DNA from: Pseudomonadota bacterium | Lineage (GTDB): Bacteria; Desulfobacterota; Desulfobacteria; Desulfobacterales; ETH-SRB1 | DNA: 22,325 nt | Assembly: GCA_018897415.1 (NCBI GenBank) | Contig: JAHIKR010000115.1 | Coordinates: 1-22,325, forward strand | Reading direction: 5' to 3' | Shown: in pieces, positions 14,915 through 22,078 of the stretch | How the letters are laid out: the number at the start of each line of letters is the position of its first letter | How positions within the stretch are numbered: the stretch's first letter is position 1 | Position numbers and translations under genes: made by a program | The notes under the pieces: generated by a model | What the model saw: the letters and a program-made list of their open reading frames with translations, nothing else | Told to the model about the DNA's origin: nothing | Databases searched by the model: none

Positions 14915-16516
14915 ATGGAATTAGGATTGTTCAACATAGTGTTCTCGATATTTGGAGGGCTTGCGCTGTTTTTATATGCAATAAAGCAGCTCAGCAATTC
15001 GCTTAAGAAGAGCGCAAGTTCTATTCTATACAGAATGATAAACAAATTAACGGACAATCCTATAAAGGGGATGATAGCGGGAACCCTCACAACATTTACT
15101 GTTCAATCTTCAAGCATTACAGTAATAACTCTGTTAGGCCTTGTAAACAGCGGGATATTAAGATTCGACAATGCTTTGAATGTAATGCTTGGAAGCGAAA
15201 TTGGAACAACTATAACAGCACAAATAGTAGCTATTAAGGTTGGGAATTTGTTTTTACCAATAATGGCTGTGGGATTTTTTCTGCGCTACTTTGCAAAGAA
15301 TACGAAGATAAAGAGAACAGGCGAGGTGATTTTCAGCTTTGGGTTAATATTTTTAGCAATGAACTTGATGATTGAAGGTGTCAAACCACTAAAGGACATG
15401 CCTGAATTCACCAATACTTTAAAAACATTCGGGAATGTCCCGATACTTGGAATAATATGGGGAGCACTATTTACAGCAATTATACAATCCAGTTCTGCAA
15501 CGACATGCCTGATAATAGCAATGGGAATTGACGGCGCAATCAACCTGAAATCAGCAATAGCCTTAATATTTGGAGCTAATCTTGGAACATGCGCACTGGA
15601 ACTCATAGCAGCGATTTCTACGTCACAGGCAACAAAGAGAACTGCTTTATCGCAGGTAATGATAAATATAATTAGTATAATGGTTTTTTATCCATTTATT
15701 TCCCAGTTTACTGACGTGGTTATGCAAACTTCGACAAGTCTGGCAAGACAAATAGCAAATGCACATACAATATTCAATGTCATGGGATCGCTTATAATAC
15801 TAATAATATTGAAACCGTTCAAAAAACTCATCACAATAATAATCCCGGAGGATACGAAGACACAGAAACCCGAAACAATGATATTCGAAAACAGACTGCT
15901 TAAATTGCCATATTTTGCGATAGAACACGTTAAAAAGAAGGTAAACACATTGGCAGACATAACAATGGGCATGATAGATCATTCGACAAAAGCATTCTTT
16001 GAACAAAAAGATGAGAGTGTAGATCAAGTATTCAAGCAGGAAGAAATAGTAGACGAGTTATCAATAAAGTGCCTTGATTACCTTCAAAAGATAAAAAAAC
16101 ATCAGCTTGATATTGAAGCTGAAAAAATTAAGGAAAACCTGCTTGATACAACAATAGATATAGAAAGGGTAGCGGATCAATGTGTAAACATCGCTGGATT
16201 TGCGAAGCATAAAGTAGAATTTGCAGGAGAGCAGAATAAGAGACTAAGGGAAGTTTTTACTTTAACTAAAGATACATATGGGTATGCCGTAAAGACTCTG
16301 AAAAAGCCCAGCAAAAGTAATTGTGAAATGACATTCAAGCTGGAAAATGAACTTGACTACAAGGAAAAACAGACAAGGGAACAATACCTAAAAGAAACAA
16401 AACAAGAAACACAGGACTCAATGCATAACTATATCTATGTGGAAACCCTGAGAAATTTAGAGAGAATAGGGGACCACGCTGATAATATAGCAGGATATTA
16501 TTACCAGGCAAAATAA
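14915..16516 (+). CDS. Na+/phosphate cotransporter family protein with PhoU-like C-terminus
   Basis: This 533-residue membrane protein belongs to the PNaS (NptA/YjbB) family. Two inverted-topology repeats each carry the QSSS signature: TTFTVQSSSITVITLLGL (about 59-76) and FTAIIQSSSATTCLIIA (about 186-202). GSEIGTTITAQI and GANLGTCALELIA are the paired Gly-rich segments. About eight membrane segments occupy residues 5-310. The rest (about 340-530) is a helical PhoU-like domain ending in ETLRNLERIGDHADNIAGYY. It could import or export phosphate with Na+. No strong SD precedes ATG 14915, so expression probably depends on coupling to the usp gene 3 bp upstream. Its codon choice looks richer in ATA, ACA and GCA than the neighbouring genes (impression by eye). 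Its stop is 3 bp from the convergent tandem-Usp gene. Confidence 0.93.
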   Translation: MELGLFNIVFSIFGGLALFLYAIKQLSNSLKKSASSILYRMINKLTDNPIKGMIAGTLTTFTVQSSSITVITLLGLVNSGILRFDNALNVMLGSEIGTTITAQIVAIKVGNLFLPIMAVGFFLRYFAKNTKIKRTGEVIFSFGLIFLAMNLMIEGVKPLKDMPEFTNTLKTFGNVPILGIIWGALFTAIIQSSSATTCLIIAMGIDGAINLKSAIALIFGANLGTCALELIAAISTSQATKRTALSQVMINIISIMVFYPFISQFTDVVMQTSTSLARQIANAHTIFNVMGSLIILIILKPFKKLITIIIPEDTKTQKPETMIFENRLLKLPYFAIEHVKKKVNTLADITMGMIDHSTKAFFEQKDESVDQVFKQEEIVDELSIKCLDYLQKIKKHQLDIEAEKIKENLLDTTIDIERVADQCVNIAGFAKHKVEFAGEQNKRLREVFTLTKDTYGYAVKTLKKPSKSNCEMTFKLENELDYKEKQTREQYLKETKQETQDSMHNYIYVETLRNLERIGDHADNIAGYYYQAK

Positions 16517-16519
16517 AAA

Positions 16520-17458
16520 CTACTGGACGATCCAGATTGCTAAACTTACTGCGCGATTTAAGACACTGCTTGTGACACTTCCCATAAAAAACTCTTTTAC
16601 TGCTGAGAGGCCGCGCCTGCCCATAACTATCGTGCCATGATCGTTATCCTGAGCTTCCTTTAAGATATCATCAGCGGATGAGCGGCTGCCTTCTGTGACT
16701 TTTGTAGTTATTTGCTCCTCGCTCAGTCCGGCCTTAAGGAGTATTTCCTTGGCTTTTTTTATATAAGGGGCAATTTCCTCGCCCGCTTTGTTTCTCCAGA
16801 GTTTTTCAAGATCCTCAGCTTCTTCAAGTACCTGCATGGGAACAAAACGGCTTAAATGCTTCATGGTGTGAAAAATGGTTATATGACAATCGGTTCCGGA
16901 GAGCATGAAACCGACGTGATCAACAGCCCTTAGAGCGTTTTCGGAGTTATCGACGCAGACAAGCACATTTTTTGAATTAATACCACCTTCTAATATCCAC
17001 ACCGGATTATTTCTGCGGTATTCAACCAGCCTGGTGGAGACTTTACCCATAAAGAAACTTTTTATTTCAGTCCTTCCCCTCTTAGTCAGAAGTATAGTAT
17101 CTACCTGTTTAATTAACGCCCAGTTGCAAATATCTTGAGCAACTGTAATGCCTCTTTTCTGACAGCACGTTTTAATTTTTTCTTCCTTAAAAACTTTATT
17201 TAGAAGTATATTTTGAGCTTCCGCTAAAATCTTTTCAGCCATATCTTCATTCTTTTTTTCTACAGACTTTAACTTGGTTCGGGTTTTCTTATCTATTGAT
17301 TTATCTGTTAATATTGGCGGCAAAGAGGGGAGAATGTAGATGAGGGTTACTTCAAGGTTGTGACTTGGCCCGTAGATGAGATTAATATACTCCAGTGATC
17401 TCAAAGAATTCTTGGAGCCATCCAGTGGAATGACAATTCTTTTGGTCAAATCCTTCAT
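16520..17458 (-). CDS. Tandem universal stress protein (two Usp domains)
   Basis: The 312 residues hold two UspA domains. Domain 1 (about 5-157) begins KRIVIPLDGSKNSLRSLEYI, but its nucleotide loop reads TKRGRTEIKSFFMGKVS, with the first Gly replaced by Thr and the final GS replaced by GK, so ATP binding is doubtful. Domain 2 (about 163-312) begins NVLVCVDNSENALRAVDHVG and has an intact GRRGLSAVKEFFMGSVTS loop. This split of one degenerate and one intact half is visible directly. AAGGAG lies 6 bp before the ATG and a good promoter is seen upstream. It faces the transporter gene with only 3 bp between stops and no room for a terminator, so the transcripts probably overlap. Confidence 0.94.
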   Translation of the reverse strand: MKDLTKRIVIPLDGSKNSLRSLEYINLIYGPSHNLEVTLIYILPSLPPILTDKSIDKKTRTKLKSVEKKNEDMAEKILAEAQNILLNKVFKEEKIKTCCQKRGITVAQDICNWALIKQVDTILLTKRGRTEIKSFFMGKVSTRLVEYRRNNPVWILEGGINSKNVLVCVDNSENALRAVDHVGFMLSGTDCHITIFHTMKHLSRFVPMQVLEEAEDLEKLWRNKAGEEIAPYIKKAKEILLKAGLSEEQITTKVTEGSRSSADDILKEAQDNDHGTIVMGRRGLSAVKEFFMGSVTSSVLNRAVSLAIWIVQ

Positions 17459-17520
17459 AATTTTCTCCTTTTAGCAAAATCAGTAAATACCTATAATTCC
17501 TTTTTTAAAAATAATTTTAT

Positions 17521-17550
17521 TTTATAACACGTTAAATGGATTTTTGGCAA
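17521..17550 (-). promoter_or_regulatory. Promoter of the tandem-Usp gene
   Basis: On the - strand TTGCCA (17550-17545, 5 of 6 to consensus) and TATAAA (17526-17521, 5 of 6) are spaced by 18 bp, giving a leader of about 55 nt before the ATG. Just upstream lies an 8-bp hairpin, GCCCGAAC (17564-17571) against GTTCGGGC (17582-17589), which may be a regulatory site or part of the adjacent repeat region. Confidence 0.6.
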
Positions 17551-17679
17551 CTTTTAAGATAGCGCCCGAACGGAAAGTCATGTTCGGGCTCTTAAATCGC
17601 TATATTTATTCAAACATTGAAACGCTGGTCATCTGGGCCAGGTCATAGAAAAAATGGCTATGCCCAAAAACTGAATTCA

Positions 17680-17892
17680 AAACTAAATTCGAAGCACGAA
17701 GCACGAAATCCGAAACAAATTCAAAATCCAAATGTTCAAATGACCAAAACAAACACAGATCTAATATATGAGCAGTAAGAGTAAGCCGTGTAAAAGAAAA
17801 ACAAAAATGGGCCAGAGTTCTTTGTGTTTCGAATTTTAGATTTCGGTCATTCGAATTTGTTTTGAATTTCGATATTCGAATTTCGTATTTCT
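17680..17892. repeat. Low-complexity imperfect inverted repeat
   Basis: The left arm (about 17680-17751) is made of GAAGCACGAA, GAAATCCGAAACAAATTC and similar pieces. The right arm (about 17826-17892) is their rough complement, with GAATTTGTTTTGAATTTCG and ATTCGAATTTCG. The arms surround about 75 bp without clear structure. No ORF or terminal duplication was found. It occupies most of the 500-bp gap (17459-17958) that has no gene. Confidence 0.65.
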
Positions 17893-17935
17893 ACGGGTTG
17901 AAACACCAGGGGCCCCTTTTAGGGGCAAACCAAAG

Positions 17936-17954
17936 CCGGGCCCTCTGGACCCGG
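17936..17954 (-). terminator. Candidate terminator of the Mrp gene
   Basis: On the - strand CCGGGTCC pairs with GGGCCCGG (8 bp, one G-T) around a 3-base loop, starting 4 bp after the stop codon. A short T-containing stretch (CTTTGGTTTG) follows. A second hairpin, GCCCC/GGGGC, lies at 17912-17926. The T-tract is poor, so strength is uncertain. Confidence 0.5.
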
Positions 17955-17958
17955 ATCT

Positions 17959-18801
17959 TTATTTTGTTTCAGCTATTATATCAGCAATACTTAAAAAGGC
18001 CTTTGTTACCTGAGAGTCTTTATATTTTTCTTGAAAAGAGCTGCCGGAGTCGCAGCAAGTGACGACGTTCTGGTCAAACGGAATTCTTCCCAGAAATTTT
18101 AATCCTCCTTCCTTTGCGGTTCTTTCTCCACCACCATATCCGAATAGTTCAAGTTTTTCGCTGCAATGAGGGCATGTAAAACCACTCATATTTTCGATAA
18201 CACCTAAGATTTCCATACTTACTCTTCTGCAGAAGCTGATAGATTTTCTTACATCGGCAAGAGAAATTTCCTGCGGTGTTGTAACTATTACCGCCTTGGC
18301 ATCCGGAATCGTTTGTGCAACTGTCAGCGGCTCGTCACCTGTACCGGGGGGGGAATCAATAATCAAATAATCGAGTTCACCCCATTCCACCTCTCCGATG
18401 AACTGCCTGATTGTAGAATGCTTAATCGGGCCTCTCCAAATTATTGCATCGTCCTTGTCCGCTGTAAGTGATTCAATTGAAACCGCCTTCAGGTTTTCAG
18501 AGTATTTCATTGGATTCAGCTTCTGATTCTTACTCAAGTCCAGCATACCCTTAAATCCAAGCATTCTGGGAATATCGGGTCCATGTAAATCAACATCCAT
18601 AAGTCCTACTTTAAAACCCTTGTTTGCTAAAGCTATGGAAAGGTTTACTGAAACGCTGGTTTTGCCTACACCACCTTTTCCGCTCATGACGATTATTTTG
18701 TTTTTTATTCTGTTTAAAGAGTCTTTAACAGATAGGTCTAGAGGATCTTGTGAGTTCTTTTGATCAGAAATACTGCAGCTTGTTTTTTGACATTCTCCCA
18801 T
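17959..18801 (-). CDS. Mrp/NBP35-type Fe-S carrier ATPase (ApbC)
   Basis: This 280-residue P-loop ATPase is of the kind that assembles or carries [4Fe-4S] clusters to target enzymes in the cytoplasm. The deviant Walker A is MSGKGGVGKTSVSVNLS (39-55) and the switch region is IIDSPPGTGDEP (147-158). The cluster-binding CxxC is C210/C213 in GFTCPHCSEKLELFG. All expected residues are present and the length is normal. It lacks the N-terminal DUF59 domain of some Mrp proteins. AGGAG lies 9 bp before the ATG. It lies downstream of a DUF134 regulator on the same strand and near a gene for a protein with several Fe-S clusters, which fits a role in cluster delivery. Confidence 0.95.
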   Translation of the reverse strand: MGECQKTSCSISDQKNSQDPLDLSVKDSLNRIKNKIIVMSGKGGVGKTSVSVNLSIALANKGFKVGLMDVDLHGPDIPRMLGFKGMLDLSKNQKLNPMKYSENLKAVSIESLTADKDDAIIWRGPIKHSTIRQFIGEVEWGELDYLIIDSPPGTGDEPLTVAQTIPDAKAVIVTTPQEISLADVRKSISFCRRVSMEILGVIENMSGFTCPHCSEKLELFGYGGGERTAKEGGLKFLGRIPFDQNVVTCCDSGSSFQEKYKDSQVTKAFLSIADIIAETK

Positions 18802-18835
18802 TAAGCATATCTCCTATAAGTTTAATTAATGAAAT

Positions 18836-18951
18836 GAAACCCTTGAAAAACACTCCCTTTTGTCTCCCGCCATCGGCGGGACGTCTGGGTCAGAATGAAT
18901 TTTTCGAACTCTTTGACCATATCCAATGTCCTTCAACATTGGATTCCAGAC
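18836..18951. repeat. Dispersed repeat (copy 2) with nested hairpins
   Basis: 18836-18862 (GAAACCCTTGAAAAACACTC followed by CCTTTTG) matches 8588-8614 at 23 of 27 bases. Next come a hairpin TCCCGCC/GGCGGGA (18865-18881, 3-base loop) and a 9-bp hairpin ATCCAATGT/ACATTGGAT (18921-18944). Outer pairs GTCTGG (18883-18888) with CCAGAC (18946-18951), and GGTCA with TGACC, enclose the latter. It fills much of the 210-bp gap between the DUF134 and Mrp genes. Confidence 0.65.
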
Positions 18952-19011
18952 TTTTGCCTGCAGATGTAACAGCAATTTTCATAATTCCAAATTACCTCCA
19001 TTATGAACAAG

Positions 19012-19434
19012 TTACGATTGTTTATCTATAATTCTGTAAAAATTTTCATCATTACAGGCGGGACAGTTCTGAGGTCTTCCTGTGCCAAGGGGTTCTTCCC
19101 ATTTGTGGTTACAATTACTGCATATAAATATTCTTTTATCGCTGACTAAGCTGTAATTCCCGCCTTCTATTTTAATGGCCTTACCGTTAATAAGAGCATC
19201 TGCAACAGCCTTTCGTGCTCGCTGGACAATTCTGCCAAATGTTGCTCTGGATACTCCCATACGCCTGCCTGCTTCCTCATGTGACATCCCAATTAGATCC
19301 GCAAGCCTTATTGATTCACGTTCGTCAACAGTTAGATTGACTTCTGTTAAGTCTATCATTGGTATACCTCTTGGTTTAAAATAGCTGACGTCCGGTTTGA
19401 AGGCCACAATACGATTTTTTTGGGGTCTTACCAT
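19012..19434 (-). CDS. DUF134 (UPF0251) family DNA-binding protein with zinc ribbon
   Basis: This 140-residue protein has the DUF134 layout. A short basic N-terminus is followed by a sigma70-region-4-like helix-turn-helix, in which LTVDERESIRLADLIGMSHE (34-53) leads into AGRRMGVSRATFGRIVQRAR (55-74). The C-terminal zinc ribbon has C105, C108, C124 and C127 (ICSNCNHKW and NCPACND). Members often sit next to Mrp-type ATPases and NifX/NifB-like proteins, and here the Mrp gene follows 210 bp downstream on the same strand. It probably regulates transcription of this Fe-S-related unit (inference). GGAG lies 5 bp before the ATG, and a palindrome overlaps its promoter region, which would suit autoregulation. 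Confidence 0.92.
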   Translation of the reverse strand: MVRPQKNRIVAFKPDVSYFKPRGIPMIDLTEVNLTVDERESIRLADLIGMSHEEAGRRMGVSRATFGRIVQRARKAVADALINGKAIKIEGGNYSLVSDKRIFICSNCNHKWEEPLGTGRPQNCPACNDENFYRIIDKQS

Positions 19435-19454
19435 AAAAACTCCGTTATGAGAAT

Positions 19455-19490
19455 ATACTCAAAATTAAGTATTATTGTTAATATTGTCAA
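19455..19490 (-). promoter_or_regulatory. Candidate promoter and operator of the DUF134 gene
   Basis: On the - strand a perfect TTGACA (19490-19485) is followed after 17 bp by TAATTT (19467-19462), a weak -10. An inverted repeat ATACT-8-AGTAT (19455-19472) covers that -10 position and could be a repressor site. Confidence 0.45.
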
Positions 19491-19523
19491 GAAATTTGTT
19501 ATTTGATTTAAATTATTTTTTGA

Positions 19524-20831
19524 TTAACTAATGACCTCGGTGAGTTTTCCGGTTTTTCTCTTTAGCCCCTTAACAACTGCATTCAGGAAAACAGATCGCA
19601 ATGGCTTGACCGACATTGCGGCCTTAAAAGGGGAGGAATGTTCCAGTACATGCATGATCCGTCCCATTGCACGGTGGCTAAGCCGTTCCGGTTGCTCAAA
19701 GATAAGATCGGTCAGCTTACCTCGCTCAATTGCCATAGCTACTAAACGGTCGAATATGGTTTCAGGAGTATAAACCCTTTGCATACGAGGCTTCATGGTA
19801 ATTCCACCAAATTCGCAGGCAGAGTAGCATACACCACATCCAAGACACAGGTTTTCATCACAGACCGCTTTTTTTCGTTTATTTTTTCCCTCACCTTCCT
19901 GAATTATCTCTATTGCATTTATAGGGCATGCATTTGCGCATTTTTCGCATCCATTACATGTGGAAAGGTCTACTTCCATTATCCAGTTTGAGGTTACTAT
20001 GGCATTACTAATGTCAAAAATTTTTATTGCCTGCATCATTTCACAGCAGCAGCCACAGCAGTTACATATATAGGTTACTTTGCGCTGGACATTGTCTCCT
20101 GTTTGAGCCAAGCCGGCTTCCTTGCTTTTTTCAAGAATTTTCATTGCTTCGGTGTTTGTAATTTGTTGAGCAAGCCTGCTGCGTATCATTGATTCTGCAG
20201 CGAAGTTTAGAGAAAGGCAGGTTCTTTTAGGGCGTCTGCAGCTTTTTCTTAAAAGACTTGCTTTATGCCGGCAGATGCATAACGATACCCCTACAGCAGT
20301 CGCTGACTTCACAATATGGCTTGCGCGTTCCCAGTCAAGTATTTCAGTATGATCTCTCTCTGGAAGAGATTCCTCGCGAACAAGTGAGCGACCTATTTGT
20401 GTTTGTCCCTGAAAGACCGAGTGGATGAATTTATCATCCTGTTCTATATATTGGTCAAATAAACGAGCTAACTCTACCATGGGCATGTCATTGCGAGTAC
20501 GCATAAAAGTAAACTCAAAAAAGCCGATCGCAACCGGTGCAAGGACAAAATACCGCTCACCATTATGTTCAAGATCTATTACCAGACCTTTTTGCGCCAT
20601 TTCAGTTAATTTTTCATCAAGTTCAGTGCAGTTTAAGCTTGTCTTTTGTGAGAGAGCTTTTAGGGAAACAGGCCGGCTTGGGATTTTTCTGGCAAGCTCT
20701 GCTTCTTCTGCGGAAAATAGGAATTTCAGGATCTTCATAAAGACTGGGGATTCGGGAGCACCGGTAATATTACGATCTAATCTTTGTTGCAGAAGTCGAT
20801 ATTTTTTATCATGGTTGACTTTATGGCCCAT
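19524..20831 (-). CDS. Winged-helix plus multi-cluster [4Fe-4S] protein
   Basis: This 435-residue protein belongs to a 4Fe-4S dicluster family whose specific function I do not know. Residues about 30-105 look like a winged helix (VSLKALSQKTSLNCTELDEK, then a hairpin ending RYFVLAP). The middle has unusual cysteine groups: CIC (185-187), C198, C205 and CNCCGCCC (256-263). A ferredoxin-like part follows with C292, C295, C298, C302 (CNGCEKCANACP) and C329, C332, C335, C339 (CLGCGVCYSACE). In all there are at least 18 cysteines. The layout suggests a cytoplasmic redox-sensing or electron-transfer protein, possibly a DNA-binding one (inference). GGTGAG lies 6 bp before the ATG. A perfect FNR-type palindrome lies upstream. 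It ends about 90 bp from the DUF134 gene and points the same way. Confidence 0.8.
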   Translation of the reverse strand: MGHKVNHDKKYRLLQQRLDRNITGAPESPVFMKILKFLFSAEEAELARKIPSRPVSLKALSQKTSLNCTELDEKLTEMAQKGLVIDLEHNGERYFVLAPVAIGFFEFTFMRTRNDMPMVELARLFDQYIEQDDKFIHSVFQGQTQIGRSLVREESLPERDHTEILDWERASHIVKSATAVGVSLCICRHKASLLRKSCRRPKRTCLSLNFAAESMIRSRLAQQITNTEAMKILEKSKEAGLAQTGDNVQRKVTYICNCCGCCCEMMQAIKIFDISNAIVTSNWIMEVDLSTCNGCEKCANACPINAIEIIQEGEGKNKRKKAVCDENLCLGCGVCYSACEFGGITMKPRMQRVYTPETIFDRLVAMAIERGKLTDLIFEQPERLSHRAMGRIMHVLEHSSPFKAAMSVKPLRSVFLNAVVKGLKRKTGKLTEVIS

Positions 20832-20883
20832 TAGAGCTCACCGTTTATAAGCCTTTTAATCAAATTCATAACATTTTTCTGAT

Positions 20884-20915
20884 ATATTAAAACAGTGTCT
20901 TGATATCTATCAAGA
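20884..20915 (-). promoter_or_regulatory. FNR/CRP-type palindrome and candidate promoter
   Basis: TCTTGATA-TC-TATCAAGA (20898-20915) is a perfect 18-bp palindrome and contains TTGAT-N4-ATCAA, the consensus FNR half-sites. Its centre is about 75 bp upstream of the - strand Fe-S gene and about 175 bp from pyrD. On the - strand TAATAT (20889-20884) could be a -10, placing the site over the -35. The 250-bp divergent gap is otherwise AT-rich without clear structure. Confidence 0.6.
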
Positions 20916-21081
20916 TTTATCTTATAAAATGCAGCATGATATTACTATCGTAAGTTAGCAAAATCAAAAATTATACTATAGCGGTTTTCAAAAATATATT
21001 CCGTTTGTTTATTAAATATTGCTAATATATTTAAACGAAACATTATTTTGAAATTTACTATAAACAATCAAGGATGCTATT

Positions 21082-22005
21082 ATGAAAAATCCTGATCTTG
21101 AAGTCAGTATTGGAGAGATAAGGCTTAAAAATCCTGTAATGACGGCGTCCGGCACATTCGGATATGCAAGAGAATTTGAGGGCCTTGTTGATCTAAATCG
21201 TCTTGGGGCAATTATTGTTAAAGGTTTATCAATTGAACCTTCAAAAGGTAACAAACCTCCAAGGATTGTTGAAACGCCTTGTGGTATGCTGAATGCAATT
21301 GGTCTTGAAAACGTTGGCCTTGAAGTTTTTTTGCAAGAAAAACTTCCTTTCCTAAGAACACTTTCAACACCGACCTTTGTAAATATTTATGGGAAAAGTG
21401 TAGTCGAATATGCGGAGCTTGCATCACGAATAGATGATATTGAAGGAATATCAGGTGTTGAGGTCAATATTTCATGCCCTAATATAAAAGCAGGAGGTAT
21501 GGCCTTTGGCGTTGATCCTGAATCAGCGTTTAATGTTGTCAAAGCCGTTAGAGAAAGCACCACAAAAACTCTTATGGTTAAACTATCGCCGAACGTAACC
21601 GATATTACAGTGATTGCAAAAAGCGTGGAAGAGGCGGGTGCGGACTCTATTTCATTGATAAATACTGTTACTGGTATGGCCGTAGACATTGAAACCCGTC
21701 GTCCAAAGCTTGCTAATATTATTGGAGGCCTTTCTGGGCCTGCGATCAAGCCTGTAGCTCTTCGTATGGTCTGGGAGGTTGTTCAGAAAGTTAAAATTCC
21801 GGTAATTGGTGTCGGTGGAATTATGACATCAGAGGATGCGCTCGAATTTTTAATTGCCGGTGCTGTGGCTGTTCAGGTCGGTACAGCTAACTTTATAAAT
21901 CCGAATGCCACCGTAGATATAATTAATGGCATTGAGGCATTCCTAATCAAAAATAATATTCAAAAGATTACTGATATTATCGGAACTCTTGATGTTGAAG
22001 GTTGA
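21082..22005 (+). CDS. pyrD: Dihydroorotate dehydrogenase, class 1B catalytic subunit
   Basis: This FMN enzyme oxidises dihydroorotate to orotate in pyrimidine synthesis. Its 307 residues are typical of class 1 enzymes. Visible motifs are NPVMTASGTFGYAREF (17-32), PPRIVETPCGMLNAIGLENV (59-78), the catalytic-base cysteine of class 1B in VEVNISCPNIKAGGM (C132), and the phosphate-binding IPVIGVGGIMTSEDALEFL. Class 1B enzymes work with PyrK, a FAD/[2Fe-2S] subunit, to pass electrons to NAD+; no pyrK is adjacent. The last codons and the TGA stop lie inside a 7-bp tandem repeat, so the C-terminal VEG may have been reshaped by repeat growth. It converges on leuA. Confidence 0.97.
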   Translation: MKNPDLEVSIGEIRLKNPVMTASGTFGYAREFEGLVDLNRLGAIIVKGLSIEPSKGNKPPRIVETPCGMLNAIGLENVGLEVFLQEKLPFLRTLSTPTFVNIYGKSVVEYAELASRIDDIEGISGVEVNISCPNIKAGGMAFGVDPESAFNVVKAVRESTTKTLMVKLSPNVTDITVIAKSVEEAGADSISLINTVTGMAVDIETRRPKLANIIGGLSGPAIKPVALRMVWEVVQKVKIPVIGVGGIMTSEDALEFLIAGAVAVQVGTANFINPNATVDIINGIEAFLIKNNIQKITDIIGTLDVEG

Positions 22006-22019
22006 AGGTTGAAGGTTGA
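21995..22019 (+). repeat. 7-bp tandem repeat at pyrD 3' end
   Basis: There are three full TTGAAGG units and a partial fourth. The pyrD stop TGA (22003-22005) falls in the second unit. The unit is related to the AAGGCTG array at 2591-2636. Confidence 0.85.
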
Positions 22020-22020
22020 T

Positions 22021-22057
22021 AGACTGAAGGTTGTCATGGAGCTTCAGCCTTCAGTCT
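22021..22057. terminator. Hairpin between convergent pyrD and leuA
   Basis: AGACTGAAGG (22021-22030) and CCTTCAGTCT (22048-22057) form a perfect 10-bp stem with a 17-base loop, midway between the two stops. It appears to be built from opposed heptad repeats. There is no T-tract, so termination is only a guess. Confidence 0.4.
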
Positions 22058-22078
22058 TCAGCCTATCCCCCTGAGTAG

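Noticed and set aside
18750..19031. Plus-strand open reading frame through the repeat between the mrp and DUF134 genes
   Set aside because: It is composed of hairpin and repeat sequence and lacks protein-like features or an SD.
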